Shown here piece by piece: positions 53,854-62,519 of a stretch of DNA of 64,000 nucleotides; position 1 is the first letter of the stretch, and each line of letters starts with the position of its first letter. Made by a program: the position numbers and the translations under genes. The notes below the pieces were generated by a model. The model ran no database searches. It worked only from the letters and a program-made list of their open reading frames with translations, and was not told where the DNA came from. The stretch comes from Permianibacter sp046297695 (GTDB lineage Bacteria > Pseudomonadota > Gammaproteobacteria > Enterobacterales > Permianibacteraceae), in assembly GCA_046297695.1 (NCBI GenBank), contig JBKBHF010000001.1, forward strand, positions 1 to 64,000, read 5' to 3'.

Positions 53854-54435
53854 TCAGCGACCGTATTTACGCGCCAGCCCAACCAGCACGCCATAAATTT
53901 CCAAGGTGCGTTCCGGTTTGATCACGGGATACATCTTGTTGCAGGGGATCAGCACATATTCACCGCTGATCCGAGCCAGCTTCTTCAAAGTCAGCTTGCC
54001 GTCGACATAGGCGGCGACAATGTCACCCTCCCGGGCCTGACTGCTGAGTTCCAGCACGGCGACATCGCCATCCTGAATGCCGGCATCAATCATCGAGTCG
54101 CCACGGACGGTATAAAGCACGGTCCGGGACGGGTTATCGACCAGAAAGTGGTCGATGATAAAACCCTCGTTGCCATCGTCCTGCAGCTGCTCGTTCGGCA
54201 CCCCGGCCGGGATATAGGAAGGCGCCATCGGCCGGGCAAAGAAGTTTTCATCCGGCAGCCAGCGATTGCCCTCTTTTTGCAGGTAACCATGCTCATGCAG
54301 CCGGTCGATGACCTTCCAAACCGCCGTCGAGGACACCCCCCACTCCTGTGCCAGTTCGCGGCAGGACGGAATACGCCCCAGCTTGCGATAACGCTCGCGC
54401 AGCCAGGCAAGGCGGTCATGGAAGCTCTGGGTCAT
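53854..54435 (-). CDS. lexA: LexA-type SOS repressor, mutasome-linked copy
   Basis: 193 aa. The N-terminal winged helix contains GRIPSCRELAQEWGVSSTAV and VIDRLHEHGYLQKEGNRWL. The C-terminal S24 protease domain has the self-cleavage bond Ala77-Gly78 in SYIPAGVPNEQ, nucleophile Ser114 in VRGDSMIDAG and Lys151 in KLTLKKLARI. It should therefore cleave itself on RecA-ssDNA and derepress its targets. In Pseudomonas putida and Xanthomonas a second LexA (LexA2) heads the lexA2-imuA-imuB-dnaE2 operon; the same order here suggests this copy is that type, though another lexA elsewhere cannot be seen. AGGA precedes ATG 54433-54435. A GTTAAC-N5-GTTAAC site 41 bp upstream is a likely autoregulatory operator. 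Confidence 0.93.
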   Translation of the reverse strand: MTQSFHDRLAWLRERYRKLGRIPSCRELAQEWGVSSTAVWKVIDRLHEHGYLQKEGNRWLPDENFFARPMAPSYIPAGVPNEQLQDDGNEGFIIDHFLVDNPSRTVLYTVRGDSMIDAGIQDGDVAVLELSSQAREGDIVAAYVDGKLTLKKLARISGEYVLIPCNKMYPVIKPERTLEIYGVLVGLARKYGR

Positions 54436-54475
54436 GGCATATCCTGGGTAAGAAACGCGGCCGCTTGGCATGGCC

Positions 54476-54492
54476 GTTAACCTTTTGTTAAC
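54476..54492. promoter_or_regulatory. candidate LexA operator
   Basis: GTTAAC CTTTT GTTAAC, two 6-bp palindromic half-sites separated by 5 bp, 41 bp upstream of the lexA start. Dyad structure and position fit an autorepression site. It does not match the enterobacterial CTGT-N8-ACAG box, and I found no second copy before imuA, imuB, dnaE2 or yoaA. Confidence 0.5.
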
Positions 54493-54691
54493 CCATCCTA
54501 GCGCCATCGCTGAGCCGGCGCAAGCCCCATCTCACCGCTGCAGCCAAGACCTGACAGAACGCCACGGCATCTACCGGCAACCTTGTAGGAAAGCTCGCAC
54601 AAGCTCTCGCGGCATGCGCTACAGCCAAGCGGACCGCGTCATCCCTAGAATGCGCCCCGCCAACAACAAGCACTTCAGGACGAGGGATGTC

Positions 54692-55249
54692 ATGAGGAAA
54701 ACAAAAGGATTCACACTGATCGAATGTCTGATTGCCATCGCAGTACTGGGCATTACCTTGACGGCAGGATTCAACGGCCTGCAGAGCCTGCTGATAAAGC
54801 AGCGGGTCGCAGCCTATAGCGGACAACTGCTGCAATCCGTTCATACCGCCCGCCAGTACGCCATACTGAGAAGCAAACCCGTGACCATCTGCGCAAGCGA
54901 AAATGGCGCAACCTGTGTAGATGACTGGTCAAAAGGGCATATGATCTTCATTGATCAGAATAGTGACCGAGTACGAGACGAAGACGAGACCGTGCTAAAT
55001 CACATTCATGGCAACCAAGCCAGTGATCCGGTTAACTGGAAGTCCTTCAAAGTTGCTTCAACACTGCAATTCCTGCCGACCGGCATCACCAACCATCAAA
55101 ACGGCACGTTTACCGTCTGCGGTAACGGGACAGCGAAGTATGCACGGGCGGTAATCATCACCAAAATGGGCCGGCCACGCCTGTCTCAAGATACCAACGG
55201 AGACGGCATAGACGAAGGCGCGGATGGCAAGCCGCTGAAATGCCAGTAA
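54692..55249 (+). CDS. FimT/GspH-type pseudopilin, separate from the pilin operon
   Basis: 185 aa. MRKTKGFTLIECLIAIAVLG is a prepilin leader with the G|FTLIE peptidase site at residues 7-8 and a hydrophobic helix after it. Cysteines in VTICASENGATCVDDW and CGNGTAKYARA fit the disulfide-rich FimT fold, and QNSDRVRDEDETVL and DTNGDGIDEGADG give acidic, calcium-like loops. FimT proteins are minor pilins; some bind DNA in natural transformation. GAGGG precedes ATG 54692-54694; the longer frame from 54470 is rejected. It is convergent with pilE across a terminator and is the second fimT-like gene in the window. Confidence 0.9.
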   Translation: MRKTKGFTLIECLIAIAVLGITLTAGFNGLQSLLIKQRVAAYSGQLLQSVHTARQYAILRSKPVTICASENGATCVDDWSKGHMIFIDQNSDRVRDEDETVLNHIHGNQASDPVNWKSFKVASTLQFLPTGITNHQNGTFTVCGNGTAKYARAVIITKMGRPRLSQDTNGDGIDEGADGKPLKCQ

Positions 55250-55292
55250 AGCATCATTCAAACCGCTGGTTGACCAAAAAATTTGCATGAAC

Positions 55293-55318
55293 AAAAAACC
55301 CCGCTCGGCGGGGTTTTT
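55293..55318. terminator. bidirectional terminator, fimT-like / pilE
   Basis: aaaaaaccccgc / gcggggttttt around tcg, between the convergent genes and 2-3 bp from the pilE stop. A and T tracts on both sides allow function in either direction. Confidence 0.92.
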
Positions 55319-55320
55319 GC

Positions 55321-55836
55321 TCATGGTGAAAGTTTGTCACCTGTCGCACAAGAGGCTGAACTGCCTTGCGGCCAGCACTCATATATTTCACCGTCCTTTT
55401 TGTTCTCCCAACGCTTGGCGCCCGAGCTATCAATCTGCAAGATGCCATCTCTGGCGGCCCATGTTGCTGTGGGCGTTGCAGTCAGAACAAATCGTCGATT
55501 ACCACCACCTAGTTCCGTTGTGATTTCAAAGAAAGGCCCTGCACCATCATCCGGGATAGAACCATTGGCGATTGGATCATCACAAGGGACGTCTGTTGTT
55601 ACACACGCACCTTCATAAGTAAAATTACCAGCAGCCCGGAAGCGCTCAAATGCTGCGGCTGCACTACTGAGAGCACTCATCGCTTCTGCCCGACGCGCCT
55701 TGGTAATGTGCTCCTGATAAAACGGATAAGCAATACCGGCAAGAATGCCAACAATCGCAATAACAATGACCAGCTCAATCAAGGTGAAGCCGCGGCTTGG
55801 ACCGCGGCCTCCCTGAAACGATTGCACAATATTCAT
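55321..55836 (-). CDS. pilE: type IV pilin PilE-like
   Basis: 171 aa. A long 16-residue leader, MNIVQSFQGGRGPSRG, precedes the cleavage site G|FTLIELVIVIAIVGILAG, and Glu5 of the mature pilin is present. The body is a minor-pilin type with Cys residues (YEGACVTTDVPC and YECWPQGSSASC) that could form disulfides. It closes the pilVWXY1E cluster and starts 9 bp after the pilY1 stop. GAGG precedes ATG 55834-55836. PilE of this cluster primes pilus assembly with PilVWX and PilY1. Confidence 0.93.
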   Translation of the reverse strand: MNIVQSFQGGRGPSRGFTLIELVIVIAIVGILAGIAYPFYQEHITKARRAEAMSALSSAAAAFERFRAAGNFTYEGACVTTDVPCDDPIANGSIPDDGAGPFFEITTELGGGNRRFVLTATPTATWAARDGILQIDSSGAKRWENKKDGEIYECWPQGSSASCATGDKLSP

Positions 55837-55844
55837 GAAATACC

Positions 55845-58800
55845 TCACTGAGTGACGCGGCGCCATTTGACGCGCTTGGCAAATTCACCTTCGTTCAACA
55901 GGGCATCCAGATCGGGACTAATGTCACTACCAAATTTGTTGCCAATACCGATCGTATATCCGTCCTCAGTGACCAGAATCTGTGGACTGATAAAGCCAGC
56001 AGTCGGACCATCAACATCGACATAACGCTTTTCAAGAATGGGGTTACCATCCAACAAGCTGACAATGTACAGACGCGACGAGCCCTTATCGCCGCCGCAC
56101 TCTGTAACAGTCTCAGCACCCGGTGGTGTGTAGGTGGTAAAGAAGACTTTGCCATCAAAAGTCGTCGACTCCGCGAGCACCTTCTCGCCTGCCTGGTCAA
56201 AGTCCAAATACCAGCCCGACTTATCGTTGTCCTCTATCTCCGCCAATGCATCAGCTTTTCCGTCATCATCGGCATCGCCAATAAGGTTGGTTATATCAAC
56301 CAGATCATCAATGCCGATATCTGGGAAGGTCTTGTTGAACACACCCTCGTCGCGGAGCACGTAGAAGCGGTCTTCGATAACAGTCCCCAGTGGTTTTTCG
56401 CGGAAGCCGCTGCCAATCGCAATGGCGACGAACTGATCTCCATTTGGTCGCTGAACAACCGAGAGATCTGGCCGAGCATAGAACCGACGGTTGTCACCCT
56501 CGCCAGCACCGTCCGGCTGCAGGTGGGCAATACGTTTACCCGTGACAGAGCCATCCGAACCGATGTCGAATCGGAAGACCTGTGCCCGCATATCAGCTGC
56601 GTAGATGTGGTCCAAAAGACCATCGTTGTTCAAATCGGCAACACCGACATGGGCAGGGAAGCTATTGGTTGTCACCAGACCGGGGATCTGATCTGATCCC
56701 CAAATTTTCTTGCCAGCATTTGGCCCGTCAGCATACGCCATGTAAACCACGTTACCGACATCATCATCCTGTGGCACCGTAGCAGTATCCTGATCCGGAT
56801 CGTAGCCACCGCCAAAGATAAGCGCTAACGACTTGGTCGAAGGACCTGTCTTTACCATACCAAGGACAGGCTGAGACCAGGTCTGACCGATCTTACTGAA
56901 CTCCGTATCGCCCATGACAAACATCAACAGAGGCTTTGCCGGGTTACTGACATCCAGACCGTAGTAGCGGTTACCACCGCGACGCATACCGATGTATAGG
57001 TACGCCTTGTCCGTTCCGATATCAACGATGCCATCCTTGTCCACATCCTTCAAATAGATCGTCGCAGTTGCGTCCAAGCCATAGGGCTTTTTGGTGCTCT
57101 TCTGATTGTCACGTAACAGTTTCAGATTACCGAGCAGGTCCTTCGGTATGAAGGCCCACTCTTCAGAACCGTCATCAGGGTCAATTGCGTGCAGATATCC
57201 TTGATTAGTACCAACATAGACGCGCAGGAAGGGGGCCGTCGCACCACCTGCTGAGTACCGGATCAGGGAAGGCTGCGAGTGCAACGGATCACCGAAGATC
57301 TGGCTGGCATCGGTAGTGTCACCGTTCTCATCCTGATCTTCGTTATCCACGTCGATACCACGTGCCCATTTCAGCAGCTCGATACGCTCGGTCGCCGAGA
57401 TCGCACCCAACATCGCCTGAGTCACGGCCGAGTTTGATTCGTGCATGGCATTATCTGGCACTAGCAGCTCGATATTAATTGTGCCGGAAATATTGGTGTA
57501 AACCAAGCGGGCATTATTAAGTTGCGAGGCAGCCCCCCCCAAGCGCGGGTTGTTGCCATCAACCGTCGGCGACCAATAACTCTTGGCGGTGTCCAAAAAC
57601 TGATCACTGTTTGGGTTCACTGCCGGTAAGTTGTTGGCATCAACCAAGGTTCCGGAATCTCCCAAGCGATAACGCTTCAGGTTGCCCGGCCAACGCGGCT
57701 CCACCGTCGGACCAAACAGTGAGAAATACAGCTGATCCTCGTGGGTCAGTCGGTTGGTCTGCGAAACCGTCACACCAGCCGACACGAATGTTGCGTTGTC
57801 CTGAAGAATACTGTTGAGAATGTTATTGAACGCTTCGATCAGCCCATCCGTGCTGTCAGCTCCATAAAACTCACCACCACCTGCAGTGGCGACATCCTTC
57901 ATGAACTGCGTCCCAGCAACTGAACCGCCCAAATCAAAACCAACCGTGTATGTCTTGACGAACTGGTCACCCGGCAGTGGTGACTGGTCCTTGGTCGCCA
58001 GGAACTTGGCAATATCTTTGGTGCACTTCACACCTTGGTCGTTGCTCGGGCAAGTGGTGCCGGTCCAACCCTTGACCAGATTGCTGGTCACATTGCTGTG
58101 CGACGTAGGCTCCCCATCCGTGAGATAAACGATGTAATTGGACTGACACGAGTCGGTTATCGGCGTGATGTACTTTGCGCCAGCAGATATCGACTCATCC
58201 TTGCAGGCCGTACCATAAGGGTCCAACAGCAAATTACAGCCCGGCGGAACGTAGTGGGTTCCGCCGGTGTAAGACTCGGGGTGAGAAACGTTGTCCTCGC
58301 GTTGAGCCGGAACACCGCGAACACGACCGAAGGTCACATTCTCACCGCGATAATACAAGGCAGCCTCCGCCAACGTATCCGAAATTGGCGTATTCCCGGT
58401 AGCCTTAAACCCGTCTGTCGCGTTCTTGAGAGCCTCACGCATGCGATACGAGCCGGGCTCATAAACACCACGATACTTGATGGTGAGTTTTGGCGCGACA
58501 CCGGCACCCAGCTCGCGACTCTTGGCGTGCTTGCTCTGGCCGGATACGTAAGTGACCACCAATGCAAGATCATTGCCCTCATCCCAATCGCTACGAGACG
58601 TTATCGAACCAATGACACTGTTGATATTCTGTGCCGGCGTATATTCAGCACCCGGAGTCGACCAATTGAGCAGCGTCAGGTCAGCCGAAGTACTGGTCAA
58701 GGGAACACCTGCCGTCAAGGCCTTATTGGAGCTGGGGAAGCTGTCGATGTCACCTTGATCGACACCACGGACCTTGATCACCGTCGAAGGGTTGTTGGCG

Positions 58801-59921
58801 TAAGCCGCATAGAAGCTGAGTTTGGCATCGGTAATGACAGCATTGCGCGGGACATACACCTCGGGGAAACGCAAACCGACAGCACGGTTATTCGTTCCAT
58901 TGGGCGCACCATAGACACCGTAAAAATTCAACTCGGCGCCTTGAGCAAGTTGAATATTGCCGTCCTTGTCTTCTTCGACGTCATCCGCACTTGATTTGAC
59001 CTGCGAGATCGTTTGGTTGGTATAGCACCTGGTCGCGCCAGCATCGAAAGTTTCTTCAAAAATGACGCGTAGCGTAGCAGCTCGTACCGAATTGCCATTA
59101 TAAGACTCTGCTATACGCATGTTTGAAGCAGCGCCTGACTTGCGTTGGAATCGCAGAACGAGAGAATTGCCGCCACACCAATCACTTTGACTGGTGATTT
59201 CATCAATGACCGAAGAAATGTCAGCTGTGCTTTGGATAACGTCCTTCTCAATCCAGTCACTGGGCGACCAATCAACCGATGCAGAAGTTCCCGGACGCAG
59301 ACTCAGATTCTTGGAGGTCGAGCTGAAAGGCGCAGCATTACCGACCTTCTCACCATCAATCTTGATGGTGACACTGCCAGTGCTGACGGTATCGACATAA
59401 AAATTGACGGCGGCGCCAACAATCTTGGCGCCTTGCGGAATATTGACATTGTTGAAGCGCAAACCAACAAATTTTGCGCCACCGCCCTCCTCCATCAGAT
59501 CCAGGTCGGAGCTGGTCAAATTCATGACACCGCTGGTTGCTTCCTCGACATCATCATCACCGGCATTGAGCGGAATAGCCAGGTTCGGCTTCGTTGGCTT
59601 GTCCACATCGACAACAGGGTAAAGAATCGGGCCGCCAGGAACACTGAAACGGGCCAAACCGATGTTTACCCCAGAAGTGGTGTCGAGAATCCGCTTCATG
59701 GCCTCCTTGATGATTTCGATCTTCTTCCGCGTATCACCCGCCGGGATACCATCCATCGAACCGGAGGTGTCGAAAACAAACAGAATATTTGGCTGTGTCG
59801 ATTTGTCCGATGCCGAGGTAAAGAAAATATCCGTATCTTCGGCATGACTGACAGGGGTCGCCATGACGTAAGAAGCCATAGCCAATGACGTCAGTGCTTT
59901 CTTGAACCAATGAGCGCTCAT
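55845..59921 (-). CDS. pilY1: type IV pilus tip/calcium-binding protein PilY1
   Basis: 1358 aa. A signal peptide ends in VSHAED. A von Willebrand A domain begins at QPNILFVFDTSGSMDGIPAG with the MIDAS motif DTSGS, and contains large insertions with two carbohydrate-module-like blocks (NIPQGAKIVGAAVNFYVDTV and VPRNAVITDAKLSFYAAYAN). The C-terminal half is the PilY1 beta-propeller, with PSLIRYSAGG, YVGTNQGYLHAIDPDDG and a calcium loop DLNNDGLLDHIYAADM. PilY1 caps the pilus and acts in adhesion, twitching and mechanosensing. It is longer than the ~1160-aa P. aeruginosa protein. GGAG precedes the ATG. It sits in the middle of the fimT-pilV-pilW-pilX-pilY1-pilE operon. Confidence 0.95.
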   Translation of the reverse strand: MSAHWFKKALTSLAMASYVMATPVSHAEDTDIFFTSASDKSTQPNILFVFDTSGSMDGIPAGDTRKKIEIIKEAMKRILDTTSGVNIGLARFSVPGGPILYPVVDVDKPTKPNLAIPLNAGDDDVEEATSGVMNLTSSDLDLMEEGGGAKFVGLRFNNVNIPQGAKIVGAAVNFYVDTVSTGSVTIKIDGEKVGNAAPFSSTSKNLSLRPGTSASVDWSPSDWIEKDVIQSTADISSVIDEITSQSDWCGGNSLVLRFQRKSGAASNMRIAESYNGNSVRAATLRVIFEETFDAGATRCYTNQTISQVKSSADDVEEDKDGNIQLAQGAELNFYGVYGAPNGTNNRAVGLRFPEVYVPRNAVITDAKLSFYAAYANNPSTVIKVRGVDQGDIDSFPSSNKALTAGVPLTSTSADLTLLNWSTPGAEYTPAQNINSVIGSITSRSDWDEGNDLALVVTYVSGQSKHAKSRELGAGVAPKLTIKYRGVYEPGSYRMREALKNATDGFKATGNTPISDTLAEAALYYRGENVTFGRVRGVPAQREDNVSHPESYTGGTHYVPPGCNLLLDPYGTACKDESISAGAKYITPITDSCQSNYIVYLTDGEPTSHSNVTSNLVKGWTGTTCPSNDQGVKCTKDIAKFLATKDQSPLPGDQFVKTYTVGFDLGGSVAGTQFMKDVATAGGGEFYGADSTDGLIEAFNNILNSILQDNATFVSAGVTVSQTNRLTHEDQLYFSLFGPTVEPRWPGNLKRYRLGDSGTLVDANNLPAVNPNSDQFLDTAKSYWSPTVDGNNPRLGGAASQLNNARLVYTNISGTINIELLVPDNAMHESNSAVTQAMLGAISATERIELLKWARGIDVDNEDQDENGDTTDASQIFGDPLHSQPSLIRYSAGGATAPFLRVYVGTNQGYLHAIDPDDGSEEWAFIPKDLLGNLKLLRDNQKSTKKPYGLDATATIYLKDVDKDGIVDIGTDKAYLYIGMRRGGNRYYGLDVSNPAKPLLMFVMGDTEFSKIGQTWSQPVLGMVKTGPSTKSLALIFGGGYDPDQDTATVPQDDDVGNVVYMAYADGPNAGKKIWGSDQIPGLVTTNSFPAHVGVADLNNDGLLDHIYAADMRAQVFRFDIGSDGSVTGKRIAHLQPDGAGEGDNRRFYARPDLSVVQRPNGDQFVAIAIGSGFREKPLGTVIEDRFYVLRDEGVFNKTFPDIGIDDLVDITNLIGDADDDGKADALAEIEDNDKSGWYLDFDQAGEKVLAESTTFDGKVFFTTYTPPGAETVTECGGDKGSSRLYIVSLLDGNPILEKRYVDVDGPTAGFISPQILVTEDGYTIGIGNKFGSDISPDLDALLNEGEFAKRVKWRRVTQ

Positions 59922-59967
59922 CTACACTCTCCTCGAAACTTCAAAAAACCTGGAATAACCTACTGCC

Positions 59968-60507
59968 TCAGGAGCAATTCGCGGCCAGCGCAGCGATCCA
60001 CATTTCAGTCTGAGCTTCGACATCGGCAACAGTGCCGTTACCATCAAGACGGAACACATTGCAGCGGAACGGGGTTGTTGGCGACAACGACGATGCTGGG
60101 CACATGCCACTGACACCGGCCGTATCACCTACAGAACCACAACCAATAAAAACAGCATCGGCACTTGCCTGGATAATCGGACGGTCTCGGTCACCGTCCA
60201 TGAAAACATCATCACCTGCAACAAGAGCACCTGTTTCATTGATAGAGAAACTAACCTGATTTCCGAGGATAGCCTCACTAAGCATATTGCCAGCGGTTGT
60301 TCGCTGAACATTCACCTGATAATACATAGCCTCAACAGCGCCATCTGATGCATTCTGCGCGACATAGAGCTGCTGAGTATTTGCTGCCATCAACGTTTGC
60401 AACAAACCACCTCGCATGGCACTGATACCGATAATCGAAAGAATCAGCAAAATCACCAAGCTGACCAATAAAGCCGCGCCAGATTGAAACCGACTAGACA
60501 TCTGCAT
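59968..60507 (-). CDS. pilX: type IV pilus assembly protein PilX
   Basis: 179 aa. N-terminus MQMSSRFQSGAALLVSLVIL then a hydrophobic helix, the PilX signature GAALLVSLVILLIL with no Glu5. A helical body with AANTQQLYVAQNASDGAVEA and three C-terminal Cys (FIGCGSVGDTAGVSGMC, FRCNVFRLD). PilX is part of the minor-pilin priming complex. The start ATG 60505-60507 has GAGG 8 bases ahead; a TTG four codons upstream lacks support. It starts just after the pilW stop (60516), in the same transcript. Confidence 0.93.
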   Translation of the reverse strand: MQMSSRFQSGAALLVSLVILLILSIIGISAMRGGLLQTLMAANTQQLYVAQNASDGAVEAMYYQVNVQRTTAGNMLSEAILGNQVSFSINETGALVAGDDVFMDGDRDRPIIQASADAVFIGCGSVGDTAGVSGMCPASSLSPTTPFRCNVFRLDGNGTVADVEAQTEMWIAALAANCS

Positions 60508-60515
60508 GATTGGCC

Positions 60516-61289
60516 TCAAGTCGTAACAGAATTAATCTGGGAGTTGCGAATGATGGCAGTAATACTGAATACCCGCCGGGGTATACGGTCGTTAAATTCG
60601 TAACGACGATCACCTACCTGATACACGCGGTTTTGCTGGGGAATGGACTGGTTTGACTCCCCGGCAATGAGTAACGACACTCGAACCCCGGTTATCGCAC
60701 CAATGCGATTCGCAGGCACATCACTGAATGGGACATAGCGATCGGGAACTTGATCATCGTTGTCATCAAGACCATAAAGCACCTGCATGGCATCGACATC
60801 GTCAATCAGTGGCTGAGCAACGGCGCCCCCATTGCCAAAGCAAAGCAGTTGCCGGTTATCGACACCGCCTATCGAATAGCGGTTCTCTACCTGTAGCCCA
60901 GGGGCGGCATTACCCAAGCAATCCACCGCGCCCCCATAGGCAACAGTAAATGCGTCACTGGCATCCCCCCCGCCGTCTGCGGTACAGATATTTGCCGGGC
61001 ACATATCTGCAGGAGTGACACCGGAGGCAACGTTAAGGATACCTGCCGCCTTCGGCATACTGTTGCCTTCCTCCCACCCTGCCCGTTCAATTTCGTCACG
61101 CAAAAAGCCGATGGCAAAGCGCCCGGCATCTTGAACATCAGCAAGCTGGCGCTGCATGCGAAACGTCTGGTTGGACCCTACGAAAAGCTGCCCCACACCG
61201 GCAAGCAGAACCAACCCCAAGGTGCCGGCAATCAGCAGCTCAACAACCGTGTAGCCGGATTGCTGATGTGGAAATTGAAGTTTCGTCAT
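60516..61289 (-). CDS. pilW: type IV pilus assembly protein PilW
   Basis: 257 aa. MTKLQFPHQQSGYTVVELLI has a prepilin-like cleavage site G|YTVVELLIAGTLGLVLLAG with Glu5 in place. RQLADVQDAGRFAIGFLRDEIERAGW is the PilW block. PilW works with PilV, PilX and PilY1 in pilus initiation. Its ATG overlaps the pilV stop (ATGA, 61286-61289), so translation is coupled. The ending has a Lys/Arg-free Thr-rich tail. Confidence 0.94.
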   Translation of the reverse strand: MTKLQFPHQQSGYTVVELLIAGTLGLVLLAGVGQLFVGSNQTFRMQRQLADVQDAGRFAIGFLRDEIERAGWEEGNSMPKAAGILNVASGVTPADMCPANICTADGGGDASDAFTVAYGGAVDCLGNAAPGLQVENRYSIGGVDNRQLLCFGNGGAVAQPLIDDVDAMQVLYGLDDNDDQVPDRYVPFSDVPANRIGAITGVRVSLLIAGESNQSIPQQNRVYQVGDRRYEFNDRIPRRVFSITAIIRNSQINSVTT

Positions 61290-61888
61290 GGCACAGCCTC
61301 CACCACTACACAGTCACGCTCCGCCGCCAGTGCGAAAACTTCGTTGCAGACTGGATTGCGGATTTCCTCTTCACCGGTGTCCTCACGGGCTTCAGTTGCC
61401 AGCCATGAAACCGCAATCGTGGTGCGCAAATTATTGGTGACGACATGCACTTGACCTTCAGGAATCAACGTTGCTGCTTGGGAACAAACATCCCACTGCT
61501 CATAGGCGACCAAATCCTGGATGGCGCAAGGCACAGCCGCGCCAGCCATTTCGTCCTCGCGACAATTGCTCGGTGGCGGATTCTCGCAAAGGTAAGGTGA
61601 ATCGTTGTAAAGCGAGGCATACGCCGCAGCCGCGCCAGCTGGATCGTCAACCCATGTCGGAGCGCCCCATGCTGGCGCCGTTGCCTTGGCAGCGTGGCGA
61701 CCGGCCCGAATACGACTGGCCAAATCCTCTGCCAATGCGGTCGCCTGAGAACGAAAATAGCTTTCCTGTCCTTGGGTCAAACTGGCCATTTGCAAAGCAG
61801 CCACCCCCAACAGACCAATTGCCAGAATCAAGACAGCGATCAGCACCTCGATCATGCTGAAGCCCGCGGACTTACTTGGCATCTTCAT
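61286..61888 (-). CDS. pilV: type IV pilus modification protein PilV
   Basis: 200 aa. MKMPSKSAGFSMIEVLIAVLILA has the class III prepilin site G|FSMIEVLIAV. The hallmark PilV block GLLGVAALQMASLTQGQESY and helical SQATALAEDLASRIRAG follow. Minor pilin of the priming complex. ATG 61886-61888 overlaps the preceding fimT stop (ATGA, 61885-61888). A TTG two codons upstream is the alternative. Confidence 0.94.
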   Translation of the reverse strand: MKMPSKSAGFSMIEVLIAVLILAIGLLGVAALQMASLTQGQESYFRSQATALAEDLASRIRAGRHAAKATAPAWGAPTWVDDPAGAAAAYASLYNDSPYLCENPPPSNCREDEMAGAAVPCAIQDLVAYEQWDVCSQAATLIPEGQVHVVTNNLRTTIAVSWLATEAREDTGEEEIRNPVCNEVFALAAERDCVVVEAVP

Positions 61889-62370
61889 GGGCAAGCCCCT
61901 TCCAGCTGCTCAACCTGAGTACTCCCTGTCACGCCCAAATCGATACGGCGACCTTTGGTCCCCGCCCGATTGCAAACATAAATCTGTAAAGCTGCTGCAC
62001 CGCCAGTTCGAATCCCATTTGCCTGATACTCAACAAACTCGATGTCTTCGCTGAACTCCAGAAATACCGGGCTATCTGCACCGTCCGCTGCAGTGATTTC
62101 ATTGTCAAAGGACCGGACGAGGCTGTTGTCAGCCGAGACGACGACCTGAACCCCCACATCACCGTCCCCCGGAATGACTCGAACCGGCTCGCCACGTTTT
62201 ACAGCTTCGCTACGGGCGGTCATCAACGCTTCCACCAGCATGTTCGTGGTGGTAGTCAGCCGCGAGTTCTCAATCAAATTGCCAAGTGTCGGGACAGCCA
62301 GTGTCGCGATAATGGCGACAATAGCCATGCCAATGAGCAGCTCTGTCGCGGTGAATCCGGATTGACGCAC
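61885..62370 (-). CDS. fimT: FimT/GspH-type minor pilin, first gene of the operon (GTG start)
   Basis: 161 aa. The GTG at 62368-62370 has AAAGGAGG directly upstream and gives VRQSGFTATELLIGMAIVAI, with the prepilin peptidase site G|FTATE and Glu5. The longer frame to 62406 would push the leader inwards and is rejected. Cysteines (IYVCNRAG and LEGAC) fit the FimT fold. FimT in some species binds DNA for competence. The gene heads the pilin cluster and is coupled to pilV by ATGA. The 149-bp gap to ispH has a gtcggcgccgac palindrome but no gene. Confidence 0.93.
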   Translation of the reverse strand: MRQSGFTATELLIGMAIVAIIATLAVPTLGNLIENSRLTTTTNMLVEALMTARSEAVKRGEPVRVIPGDGDVGVQVVVSADNSLVRSFDNEITAADGADSPVFLEFSEDIEFVEYQANGIRTGGAAALQIYVCNRAGTKGRRIDLGVTGSTQVEQLEGACP

Positions 62371-62519
62371 GTGAAACCCTCCTTTTACAGGGTTTAGAGA
62401 TAACATCGGGTTTATGCTATCGCCAGCAAAGGCCGACAGGTATGCAGTCGGCGCCGACCAACGGCGCCGACCAAAAGTAGGATGTGGAGTGGTTCACATT
62501 CCCCACTCCCAACAAGAAC

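Noticed and set aside
62447..62475. gtcggcgccgac palindromes after ispH as a terminator
   Set aside because: GC palindromes but no U-tract on the minus strand at the right place; may be chance.
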